From Agaricus subrufescens (taxonomy: Eukaryota; Basidiomycota; Agaricomycetes; Agaricales; Agaricaceae), in assembly GCA_029945375.1 (NCBI GenBank), contig CM057058.1, forward strand, positions 3,038,001 through 3,102,000: DNA of 64,000 nucleotides. Reading direction: 5' to 3'. Positions 22,748-32,353 of the stretch are shown here, piece by piece. The notes below the pieces were generated by a model. The model saw only the letters and a program-made list of their open reading frames with translations, made no database searches and had not been told where the DNA came from. Positions within the stretch are counted from its first letter, which is position 1. Every line of letters begins with the position of its first letter. Both the position numbers and the translations under genes were made by a program.

Positions 22748-24337
22748 ATGCAATCGTCATACTTGAAATTACAAAGCAATCCACATCTCGATAGAGAGCC
22801 AACTGTGGAATTTATCTATAACGAAATCAACACACATGAATCTGCTGTCTCCATCATTGATAAGGAGATAGGCGAACTCTCGAGCGCAATTCGTCGGCTA
22901 GAATTCAGGAAATGGGAACATGCAGAAAAAGTCAGGTACCTCAAAGGGCTGGTCACTCTGGCTCGACACTTGCCCCTGGAGATCCTGGGAAACATCTTCG
23001 AAATCTGCGTCCGAGATGGATACACTTGGACCCCTCTGGTGGTCTCACACGTGTGTTCGCAGTGGAGGGAGGCAGCGAACATTCCAGGTGTCTGGTCTCA
23101 CGTTTACGTCGACTTTGATAGTCCCAACGTTTACGGCAGGACAAAGTTCTGGCTCACAAAAGCAAAGGAAAGCTATCTCCGCATTACCGTAGAAATGCGA
23201 GAAGATCAAGTTCAATTTTCCGACGTTATTAAATTGTTATTGAACAAGAGGACCCAATGGCGTTTTCTGACTATTAATTCTGTGCTACTCTCCGCCGCCA
23301 ACCGGCTATTAGTGGCGTGCATAGGCGCTTTTCCCGAGCTCCGTGCGTTCTCCGTGTCCGTTCAACAAGAGTTCAGCGGTGATGAACTGATGGAAGAAAA
23401 TGAGACTCGGGAACTCGCTGACCTTCGGACCGTTTTCCAGGATGCACCCAGACTTTCTGCGGTTCGCATCGTCAGGAATATCCTGCCTGTTTCAAATATC
23501 ATCCCCACCTGGATCAAGGATTTGTCGTTGATCCTTCCGGCCCAACATTCAGCGCCCACGCTGTCCGTTTCCTCTATTTTACGGCTCCTCCAGGATCTTG
23601 ACAGACTTGAAAAGCTCGCCATAGCTATACCGCCTGGACAAATCCGCCATTTTGAGCCAGAGCCAGGCACAGACCATCTTACCACCTTACCCTCTTTACT
23701 ATCAATCACCCTGACGGGGAGGCCAGATATTCATAGCATTCTTCCTCATCTAATCACACCGAATCTCCGCTCGCTGTGTCTCAGATCCTCCGACGATTTG
23801 GTCGGTTCGCCTGACGCAGAGATAGGCCAATATTTGCTCCAATTTTTGGTTCTCTCGTCACCGCCACTCGAGGAAGTGGAGCTTCGTGATGCTGATATAC
23901 CAGCAACCTATCTTACTCGGTGTTTTTCTCGAATGGGTCGACTGAAGACCCTTAGGTTGCACGAGAGTGAAATTTCAGATTCCACCCTAACGGAGCTCTT
24001 CGGACCGTGCGGGCTCTGTCCTTCCCTCACCACTATCGACCTTCGCTGGTGTGGACACTTCAGAGGCCATACCCTCGTTGACCTCGTCCGTAGTCGTCAG
24101 CCGTTAGGCACAGGTAATCCCCAGTGTGGGGGAGGCCTGGATCAGCCTGCCTGTGCGGCCATCTCCAAGATCATTGTTATTCATTGTTCATTTGTCAAAA
24201 AACAGGATATCGTAGATCTGGCTCATTTGACCGTGTGCCAGGTCGTAGTCATGGATTCAGATGATTACTGCCGTGAGTATTCCGTTTTCTATGATGGTGC
24301 CACTCCGATCTCTTATCTCCTTTCAAAGGTGGCATAG
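22748..24337 (+). CDS. F-box protein with leucine-rich C-terminal part
   Basis: A single-exon gene of 529 residues. The open frame begins 52 codons upstream without an ATG, so the start is placed at MQSSYLKLQSN. A short helical segment (residues 20-60) is followed by the F-box at about residues 74-122: ARHLPLEILGNIFEICVRDG, then VSHVCSQWREAANIPGVWSH. The rest has Leu-rich segments (PPLEEVELRDADIPATYLTR, GRLKTLRLHESEISDSTLTE, PSLTTIDLRWCGHF) typical of degenerate leucine-rich repeats. Large families of such proteins occur in agaricomycetes. Members are presumed substrate receptors of SCF ubiquitin ligases, binding Skp1 through the F-box; the substrate here is unknown. The lack of introns is notable among intron-rich neighbours. 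Confidence 0.85.
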   Translation: MQSSYLKLQSNPHLDREPTVEFIYNEINTHESAVSIIDKEIGELSSAIRRLEFRKWEHAEKVRYLKGLVTLARHLPLEILGNIFEICVRDGYTWTPLVVSHVCSQWREAANIPGVWSHVYVDFDSPNVYGRTKFWLTKAKESYLRITVEMREDQVQFSDVIKLLLNKRTQWRFLTINSVLLSAANRLLVACIGAFPELRAFSVSVQQEFSGDELMEENETRELADLRTVFQDAPRLSAVRIVRNILPVSNIIPTWIKDLSLILPAQHSAPTLSVSSILRLLQDLDRLEKLAIAIPPGQIRHFEPEPGTDHLTTLPSLLSITLTGRPDIHSILPHLITPNLRSLCLRSSDDLVGSPDAEIGQYLLQFLVLSSPPLEEVELRDADIPATYLTRCFSRMGRLKTLRLHESEISDSTLTELFGPCGLCPSLTTIDLRWCGHFRGHTLVDLVRSRQPLGTGNPQCGGGLDQPACAAISKIIVIHCSFVKKQDIVDLAHLTVCQVVVMDSDDYCREYSVFYDGATPISYLLSKVA

Positions 24338-25623
24338 GCTGCTGTGTGAATGACAGATACCGCAGACGGCTTGCCTTAGAAGGCATTGGACGGACAGGAA
24401 AACTTATCCTTTAATATACACACTACATTCTTCACATTGTGGCGCAGTAAGTGGAAACGTCACTAGTGCCTGGCCTGAGTTGCGGTAGGCGTTATTAATC
24501 CGCGAGTGTCACGGATTGGTGATCCTTCGACTTCTCGGAGTTTGTCTCATTACCTGAACTGTACTTGTTTTTCTCGCTTGCGGGTTCAACAGCTTCAATC
24601 ATTCTAAGTAGCCTAAACTTCATAAGGTGTTGTTTTGTGCTTCCAACAATATCACACTCCGTTCATTCGGTTCTGTGTACGTCTATTTTTTTGGACGTGA
24701 TCTGATCTGTAAAAAGCTCATTGTTTTAATAAACGTGACTTGATCTTCCTTTTTTTTTGAGACTTCTTTGTTCGTCTCCTGAACCAATTCAATCAGTGGT
24801 TATCATCTGGCTCGTGGAAGCGTCTGATATCTCCTCATAGCTGATGATTTTTCACGAAGTCAAAAACAAAAAAGAATCCTCGATGTCTGTTTCAAGTGTC
24901 GCTTGTTCAGTTTTTAGAAAAAAGCCCTTGTGGATAGACCCCGGTGTTCGTGACGTTGTCAATGAAACTTGTTATACAGGTTGTTAAACAGATGGTCATG
25001 TTGGAAAATTGCAAGGCAGTGCTACGGTACTCCGTGTGGATCCTCAAAAGCAAGTAAAGTAGCCCGGCAGTTGAACCATCCGAGTGCCGTGCGTGCAAAA
25101 CTTCCAAGTATGAGCAATGCAATCAGAAAAAAAATGGTAAAATAATAGAGCCAGGGTTTATGAGATAGAGAATCCCCGGAGGATCCCAATTGGATCTTGC
25201 TGATTCAACCTATAAACCCTCAGTGATCAAATGTAAGTCACATTTTATGGCGGTCGGGGGTGAGAGAACACCGAGGGCCTCAAACTAGGACTTTCTGTAT
25301 CCCACACTATGATTGTCTACTCTCCGCGTATAGCGCGATGCATTTGATGGATGCATAAATAGGCACCGCTGCATCAGAGTCGAACGAAAAGTAGAGCAAA
25401 CGTGGTGGTTACTAATAAAAGAAAGAGAAAACAGATACAATCAGAATACGTGTTTGATGATGATTTCGGCCAGGTCCATGCCGCGGCAGCACGCACAGCA
25501 GGCGTGGTAACAAAATGCCATTTATGCAAAAATGACGACGGCCGTGTTGTCGACGTTGTCGTTTGCTCAGAGTAGTCTCTACCGCCTTGCTTTTACCCTT
25601 GCTTTCTTTCGTTGCGGATTATA
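24338..25623. other. 1.3-kb gene-free stretch
   Basis: The sequence is A+T-rich with several short T or A runs (for example near 24751-24760). Only short open frames are present, the longest 71 codons on the minus strand at 24907-25122, with no family features. No tRNA-like boxes were found. It contains the 3' flank of the F-box gene and the promoter of the syntaxin gene. Confidence 0.5.
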
Positions 25624-26955
25624 ATGCCCTTCTATGACCATACAATTATTTTCAAATCCATCGTGAAAGAAAAATGGGCTGCAACATCACCGGTCGAACG
25701 TCGAAAATCCTCAGCTGTGAAACGCGACACAAACCAGAATGTACAAGGGGCCATAGGGAAAGAATACCTCGTTGAAGCCTACAAAATTGTTCGTATACTA
25801 GGCTGGTGCTAGCAAGACTTGCAAGACTAACAACATGGAACTAGCTTCATCACATCAATACGCTGGCAAGGATGTTAACTAGCATACGTAAACCATATCT
25901 CAATGTCGAGGCTCGACCGACGTTTCGGCAAGGTTCAAGGAATATAGACTTTAATAGCGAAAGCGGAGACAACTCATGGGCCTCCATACGGCACCTTACC
26001 AATGAAGAGAGGGATCAAATAGACTTACAGGCCCGAGTCATTCTGACGAAGTGCGCGGATCGAGTGAAGCAAATGGAGATCCTTGAAAAGAGTCTGTTTC
26101 CATGTTTTTCGGGAGACTTTGTCTAATCGTTGTTTTCTAGAGCGCAGTGAACTTGCTGCTAACAAGATAAATCCACTAGCTCGTTTCCTTCCTGCGCGTT
26201 TGCGTACCGAGGACGATGCTCTACTTGCCTCGGAATGCGTAGCCGCGCATCATTCGAGTATAACATGGTATCTTAGCCGACGTCTCGCAGAGCTTAGTCA
26301 AACCCAGAAAGAGCTCCAGGAGGAACGTATCAAACGACAACTCGAGCGCAACCGCACACTGGGTTCCAATGCAACCCGAGAAGCACAGCAGCTCGCTTAT
26401 CCTCTTACCTCACCTGTGATCGGCCACGACTCGGCGACACATCCAAGATCTAGGTCAGAGAGCAGTAGCGAAGGGAGTGGAGGTTGGGTGGGCGTTGCAG
26501 CATCCAGTTTATTCGCTGCCACTTTAGGTGTCACCGGTGCTGGAACATCAGGTACACCATTGAGTCAAAAAGGATCGTTACCATCTTACGAGCCGTCGAT
26601 GACCTCTGACGATGAAGATGACGATATTGAGCTTACACAATCCCAAATATTGCAGTTCGAAAACGAAAACGCTGCAATGCTGCGCACAGTCCAGGATAAT
26701 CTAGAATCCGTGCGGCAAGCGGAAGCTCGTTTGATGGATATTAGTGCTCTGCAGATGGAATTGGTCAGCCACTTGACAAGACAGACCGAGTTGACCGAAA
26801 AGCTTTATGATGATGCGATTGCAACAACATCTATGGTAGAAAAAGGCAACCGCGAAATCAAAGAAGCTAAAAGGCGAGCTAAGGATAGCCGCCTGTTCCT
26901 GCTTGTCTTTCTCCTTGGAGCGAGTTTTAGCTTATTATTCCTACACTATTATTAA
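25624..26955 (+). CDS. UFE1: Qa-SNARE of the ER, syntaxin-18/Ufe1 type
   Basis: This SNARE takes part in Golgi-to-ER retrograde fusion. Exon 1 starts MPFYDHTIIFKSIVKEKW and ends ...KEYLVEAYKI at a GTTCGT donor (about 25791). Exon 2 begins LHHINTLARMLTSIRKPYLN, the conserved N-terminal helix region, and continues RHLTNEERDQIDLQARVIL. Exon 3 carries the linker and a Ser/Gly-rich region, then the SNARE motif beginning QSQILQFENENAAMLRTVQ and including ALQMELVSHLTRQTELTEKL and TSMVEKGNREIKEAKRRAKD. It ends in a single tail anchor FLLVFLLGASFSLLFLHYY. This architecture and the KEAKRRAKDSR-tail match syntaxin 18 more than other Qa-SNAREs. About 390 residues. The second junction (GTCTGT donor near 26090) is the least certain. 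Confidence 0.9.
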
Positions 26956-27067
26956 CTTGCATCTTCGCTAGCTATATAATTACAACTTATACCATTATGC
27001 TGTGGAGCACATAGCTGTAATACGGCCATGAAGATACTAAATATTGGGAGTGGATGAATATCGTATC

Positions 27068-28293
27068 CTAATCACTTAAGAGTGGGGCTTCTTCGTCGTA
27101 GTCTGCTGCTGAATCTGGCCGAGGGGATGAGCCTTCATGTTTCTCGAGCTGGCCTTGCACAAGCGTGTAAATGAGCCTGCCGGAGGGGTTAAACACTCCA
27201 TGACACAACTAAAACGTCTGCAAACCCACCAGCTTGTGAACATGACAATGAGTAGGCTACTTAATATCACGACAGCGTTGAGTATTATCGTGTCTAAGGC
27301 AGCGTGTCAAGTGGGGGAGACGGGAAGATTTCGACAAGCTTACGAGTATCCATTTCACCTCGTTGATGGCCATCTGAGAGAGAGGCCATGCGAGAACCAA
27401 TGAAAGCATGTAATGCAAGCTTTGGAAAGGTGAAAAAAGTGGCAAACACAAACTGCCAAAGCGATACAGTCTCTATCGACTACCACAACCTCAGGATAAT
27501 CCACCTCGAGAAATATGAGAGGGACTCACGGCAAACAATGTATTGGAATAGACCCAGGGAGGAAGTGGCGATATCCTGATGAGTACGATCAAGGGTAGGC
27601 CTTTGGCGTTCTAGAGGTAAGTCGATATATGAGGATTAGTGTGACTAGGGATAAGATGTGTAAGCTTACTATCACAGATTCTAGGGCTTGCCATTTTTTA
27701 TTCTGTCCTGTCCATCGGCGGATCCTTTCACCGAATAGATAACGGAGAATCACGAATACAGTAGCAGAGCCCAAGACTGAGGCCGTGGAAGAAATGAAGA
27801 AGCCTTTCATGCCATATGCAAAACCACAAAGACCAGCAAGTGTTGTATGGCCAATCAAAGGCGGAAATGACACAACAACTACATGATATAGGAAGCAAAT
27901 GAGCATTTAAAGCTTTATGCCCGGGGAGTTGTGTTTGGCTTACAGATTGCGAGTCCAAAAGCCAGGTAGCCATGACGTGTTTGCGCGAGCGCAGTAGCCT
28001 TGTCGTAAAGAAACTGTGCAATCTTTGCAGGCGTGACGATAAGAATGAAAGCCCCTACAGAGAAAGGTAAGAGCGCGAACATGGGCATCAATGGATAGAC
28101 TACTTGCCTATCGATATGTAAAAGACGAGCGTGGCCCAGACGAAGAGCTAGCGAGGGGTCAACCGCGGCACAACGGTCGAGCGAGGACGAGAGCACTGAC
28201 CTTGCCATATATGTGTAGATTCCGATACCGCTGCAAGGCCCAGTTGCGACAGAGTATGAGGGTTTGGATCGCGCCGGGTCTGCTGGCGGACAT
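27068..28293 (-). CDS. TVP38: TVP38/TMEM64 family (VTT domain) membrane protein
   Basis: A Golgi or ER multi-pass protein of the SNARE-associated/DedA-like family. Spliced protein: MSASRPGAIQTLILCRNW, then LFVWATLVFYISIGAFILIV, TPAKIAQFLYDKA, a helix with FLYHVVVVSFPPLIGHTTLA, the VTT core GLCGFAYGMKGFFISSTASV and FVILRYLFGERIRRW, then NAKGLPLIVLIRISPLPPWV and YSNTLFA, SLWQFVFATFFTFPKLALHA and a last transmembrane helix. The final splice (donor GTTTGC, acceptor GGCAG) gives SWWLIYTLVQGQLEKHEGSS and a tail DYDEEAPLLSD with an acidic dileucine pattern. The F..SP.PPW.YSN pattern is a family hallmark. Reading without that last splice would give a poorly conserved tail, so the stop at 27068 is preferred. 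Likely has a role in membrane traffic or lipid homeostasis. Confidence 0.85.
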
Positions 28294-28383
28294 TGCGTTG
28301 AATGCCGACCGCTGCGGACCCAGCCAGTACCAGTTAAGTGGTGGCTGTGCACCCAAAAATAGGTAGGCTTTCCCGACAACCTC
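28294..28383. promoter_or_regulatory. 90-bp bidirectional promoter, TVP38-like / LOA1-like
   Basis: The ATGs at 28293 (minus) and 28384 (plus) face away from each other, leaving only 90 bp for both promoters. No TATA box is visible. Confidence 0.45.
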
Positions 28384-29858
28384 ATGGAAAAGTTCAGCGC
28401 ATACCGAGTCAGTGTTTTCTCCTCCCGAACCCAATTCTACTGATACTCGCTTGCGCAGGATCCAGGCACAGGCATTCAGGTACTCATGCACAACATAAAC
28501 ATCTCGCTCTTCTGTCTAACGGCGTGCCAGCCTTTCCTAGTTCCTCTCGCCCCAGCAACTGCGCCCAATGTTTTTCAGGTGGCATTACGTCTTCTGGGCC
28601 TCGTTCTCGGTGCCATACGTCTAACTGCAATACTTTTTACTACTCTTCTCTATATCATCCTTGTCCAAGGTGTCTGCCTGATATTTGTTTGTCCCGTTCT
28701 TTATGCAGTATTCCATTCTATTGACCCCGACCACAGAGCCCGGCACCACCGCTATATCGTGCTCTCACGCATGCGCTGACATTTGTTCTCGCGAATTTGA
28801 CTCTGTTTTCTCTAGGCATCTTCCAAATGCCTGTCGAAATCACTACAAGGAAACGAGTGTACGCAAGAAGGTTCTCTGCCATGGACCGATCAGATATTCA
28901 CCGCACTCTAATTGCAGGGGTCGTGCCGCCAGGCACAATGAATCATGGAACCCCTCTGCAGGGGACCTCATCATCTCGAATTGGGCTTCCTGGATAGAGG
29001 TAGTATGGCTTGCGGCACGGTTAGTTTCTTCCCATTGATTTCCATACCCACCCTTGATACCGTCAACAGATACAACCCTATTTTCGTTCTTCCTATACCG
29101 GAAACTACTCCCAGATTTGAAAATAGCAAACCTCCACCCTCTCATATCACGAATAGGCGTGGTAGGGCCACCGGAACGGGATCTGCTGGTATTCAAAGTG
29201 CTCCGAAGCACTCTGCCGTTGAACCTATTCCAATCAAAGGGTTTCGTGAAGTCCCCCTGTTACAAATGATATACAACGTTGGACGCGTCCCTCCATTTTC
29301 AAACACCGAATTCAAGGCACGTCCACTTGAGGAAATTCGGCGGAAGGCCCAGAGGCCGATTGTTATTTTCCCCGAATGTACTACGAGCAACGGCCGCGGA
29401 ATGCTCCGATTCGCGAAAGTTTTCAACCAAGACATCCCTGTGAAAGGTTATCAAGTTTTCGTTATGTGTGTCCGGTTAGTCAATCTGTGACTCACTATCT
29501 CAGAGGTCTGACTACTAACAAACTCCTCAGGTACGACCCTCCCACATCCTCCGCTCCCTCCTTGACGTATGCGACTGCCCTTTCTGGATCTAACCTTCTG
29601 GGCCCAATCTCTCATGCTTTCAAAATTGCATGCTTCCCTTTCTCATCCGCTATGTCTATCCGACTCCTGGCTCCATCCGAGTCTCTCAGTTCGCAACTAT
29701 TCATCGCTAGTGACTATGTTAAAGGCACTCCCGGTGAAGACCAATTAGCAGAAGCAAGCGCAAATCTCATCTCTCAGATTGGGAGGTTGAAGAGGACCGG
29801 TATGGGCTGGGAAGATAAAGCCAGCTTCTTACATTATCACAATGAAAAACAAAAGTAG
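28384..29858 (+). CDS. LOA1: LOA1/VPS66-like lysophosphatidic acid acyltransferase
   Basis: A membrane acyltransferase that would transfer an acyl group from acyl-CoA to a lysophospholipid. Short first exons give MEKFSAYRDPGTGIQ, followed by PFLVPLAPATAPNVFQVALR and two hydrophobic segments. The acyltransferase domain follows: GDLIISNWASWIEVVWLAAR then YNPIFVLPIPET, a Ser-rich insertion, and block III PIVIFPECTTSNGRGMLRFA. The last exon ends LKRTGMGWEDKASFLHYHNE. The order and the NW.SW..V..L..RYNPIFVLP segment match yeast Loa1/Vps66 as I remember it. The usual H-X4-D of LPAATs appears as W-X4-E (NWASWIE), so the catalytic His is not seen in its normal place. About 395 residues. It shares a 90-bp promoter with the TVP38-like gene. 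Confidence 0.82.
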
Positions 29859-31521
29859 ACTCTAGCTTTTGGATTTAAAAAAAGAAATATTCTGACATCT
29901 CTTATTCGCCCGAATGAAACCGTGAGACCTTACAATTGAAGCTAGAGGTACTTTTGACATATGTCTGCGTCTGTCAATGAGCTTATTTTGCCACTCCCAA
30001 TTCTTGCAACGCCTGGTGTGGAACAGCTTTCAGAGTCGATACAAACCAAATATTACCTCATGCAAGAATGGGCAAAGCGGTTACAAATATCTACTTTCTC
30101 AACACCAATGCCCAATCTAACTGAGGTCGGGTCGGTGTTAGGATCGGTTCCCGTCCTATGTTCGACAAGTGGTTCGACTCCCCCGAGACTCGTGGCGGGC
30201 TGTGAGAAGAATCTATTGTAGTCTGTGGATCAATGCCACATTAAAGGTACTAACCACAAAGCACTCCAGCATGTGAGCAAATCTGGCAGCTAGCTCTTGA
30301 CTTTGCGGGTTAAGGTGAGACGATCATATGAACCGTCTCACTATAAAGTGGGTGCAACTAACCGAAATTGAAAAATGTCAAGTTATATCCGCCGGCCACT
30401 TGATTTCGAGGGTTGATGCATCAGTTCCCTGGAGAGAGGAGTACGGGTCACTCTTCACCAGATCCCGGGGGTGCCCTCGAATCTCTGGCCACTGGCAGTT
30501 TCCGAAACAGATTGCGTTCACCCCGCAATAGTTGTGGCAGGTTTCAGATTGGCGAGGAACACGGAGGTGCAGGGCCTCGAGAGACTGTAAGAGAAGCCAT
30601 GCCTCTAACGAGCTCAACCTGCATCCCGTGAATGTACGAATAGTCCATGACTGAAATGGTTTAGAGTATGAAACCCGACAAAATCGCGAATACCGGAATG
30701 AACCTTACCTCTCTCTCTATTCTTCCTGTCTCTTCACAATAAGGACTTTGCAGAGTAGATCACTACGACCCTCAAAATACTTAGTACCTTACCTCCCTGT
30801 TTAATATCGCTCTTTCGTAATTGCCGGATATACTTTACTTACCGGAGTGCACGACACTGCAACCGTATATATTACGTGCGCGAACAGTGTTAAATCAAAA
30901 CAATGCACCAGTCCGCTCCAAATCTAAAGAAATCTTGGAGAGGAGGAGCGAATGTTGAGTCCACGGCTAAAGTCCCGCCAGCCTGATGGGTTTGTACCTA
31001 AGATCATCAATCTCTGCACTGAGAAAAATACCAGATTGTCATGAAACTTGTCGGCGTAAAGCTGGATATCTCTGGTTTGTGAAGAGTGTCATACAGGTGA
31101 TTTGATCGGAAAATATAGAGCCAAAAACAAACCACAAGGATTCACGGGCGTCTTCAATTAACAAAGATCTCTTGGCTTGTAATCAGCGTTGAGATCAATG
31201 ATCTCCACATCGGATCGCGACTTTTGATACATCGCGAAATTATGATGACATACATGTTACCCCCCTCTCACCGCAATGCATTTGAGTTGGTAATGGCACC
31301 AGAACCTCAAGATAGCACAATTGATTATATTGATTGATCCACTGATGATCATTATCAGGTTCTGAGACCTACAGGATAGGCGGCGTTTAATCCAGACGGA
31401 TAGGCGATGAGACGATAGCATATCCACTCTCAAAGGAAGCGAGATAGTTGTCAGATGTGCATGAGTCAAAAAAAAACACACACACAACTGAAACTGATTT
31501 AATCTCCAACTGATATCTTCC
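29859..31521. other. 1.66-kb region with no supported gene; one long palindrome
   Basis: An open frame at 29961-30221 (MSASVNELILPLPILATPGV...) and overlapping frames at 30328-30631 show no family features and no consistent splicing. A palindrome lies at 30315-30341. At 31470-31488 there is an A-run followed by a CA dinucleotide run. A GGTTCGACTCC box-B-like string near 30172 is not accompanied by a tRNA fold. Confidence 0.45.
30315..30341. repeat. interrupted palindrome followed by TATAAA
   Basis: The arms GTGAGACG (30315-30322) and CGTCTCAC (30334-30341) are perfect reverse complements and flank a second palindrome, TCATATGA (30324-30331). TATAAA lies right after it at 30342-30348. It could be a dimeric transcription-factor site or a transcript hairpin; neither can be shown from sequence alone. 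Confidence 0.5.
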
Positions 31522-31902
31522 TTAGAACATGTTCTTCCCGGCTCGAAACTTCTTGAGTGTAACGAGAATAAACGTATCTTTCGGGATCTCATAACTAGGA
31601 ACAATGGAGTAGCGTTTTCTTGGGGATAAGGGGTCCTGAATGCCATCAAAACAATAGGTCTCAATGTCATCTAGGGCGTTCCCCAGATTTGATAAATCCA
31701 TGAACTTGGATCAAAGCAGGGGTACGGGAGGAAGCTCACTAGTTGAGGCTGAGATATGTTAGCAAATGATACTGCCGTGCCGGCCATTTTGGAAAGATGC
31801 ACTCCACGATCTCCGTGAACAACGACTGTTCCGCTTATGGCGTCGCTCTTTGTAGTCGACATCTGTTGGTTGGGTGTAGATATGGAACCACAGATGTTGC
31901 AT
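31522..31902 (-). CDS. candidate small gene, about 85 residues, behind the LINE
   Basis: A tentative model of three exons: 31803-31902, 31740-31748 (9 nt) and 31522-31670. Introns are 54 and 69 nt, with donors GTGCAT and GTGAGC; the first has a clear GCTAAC branch point 9-15 nt before its acceptor. Only with these splices does the last exon read in the most protein-like frame: DIETYCFDGIQDPLSPRKRY, then SIVPSYEIPKDTFILVTLKK and a stop. The N-terminus (MQHLWFHIYTQPTDVDYKER) is unremarkable, with a basic middle. I do not recognise a family. Another frame through the last exon is also open, so this may be a decayed or non-coding locus. The LINE 3' end lies about 100 bp upstream of the start codon. 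Confidence 0.3.
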
Positions 31903-31999
31903 ATGCACTTATGTACGTCTTCGGTGTATATGGTGGCACCACCGAGGATTCAAAACAATACAAAACAATAATAGAGTCAAACGAGACTTAATTACTACT

Positions 32000-32013
32000 A
32001 ATATACACACATT
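32000..32013. repeat. target-site duplication, copy at the LINE 3' end
   Basis: AATATACACACATT here is identical to 36641-36654 on the other side of the element. The LINE poly-A tract (poly-T on this strand) starts immediately after it. Confidence 0.9.
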
Positions 32014-32353
32014 TTTTTTTTTTTTCATCATTTTATTGTCCAGGTACCTTGAGCACATGACGGACATCTCGTATCTACAAAATATGGAAGCGAGTTATAG
32101 GGCTCCTTTACCCTTTTTCTCTGTGAACCATCTTTGACCTAGTGGGGGCGCGCCCCGAGCGCTCGCTCCCTCATCACTAGTCAGGCACGAAGATGCCTTT
32201 TAAGATGCATTCACCCTCCCTACTCTGCTATCTCCTCCTTGTCTTGACGTGTGCTTCCATCTATCGGCCCGGCCCAGGGTACTGTAGCCTCCCCCAGGCG
32301 TTCTTGTTATTACTCCTAAGAAGGAGTCGTTACCTGTGGCCTGTTGTGAACAG

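Noticed and set aside
27076..27270. Longer C-terminal frame of the TVP38-like gene ending KKPHS
   Set aside because: Splicing out a 50-nt intron gives a much more family-like tail ending EEAPLLSD, so this frame was not used.
30150..30200. GGTTCGACTCC string like a tRNA box B
   Set aside because: No matching box A, no acceptor stem and the T-arm cannot pair.
29961..30221. 86-codon plus-strand open frame starting MSASVNELILPLP
   Set aside because: No family features, no splice signals and no matching context; kept only as part of a gene-free stretch.
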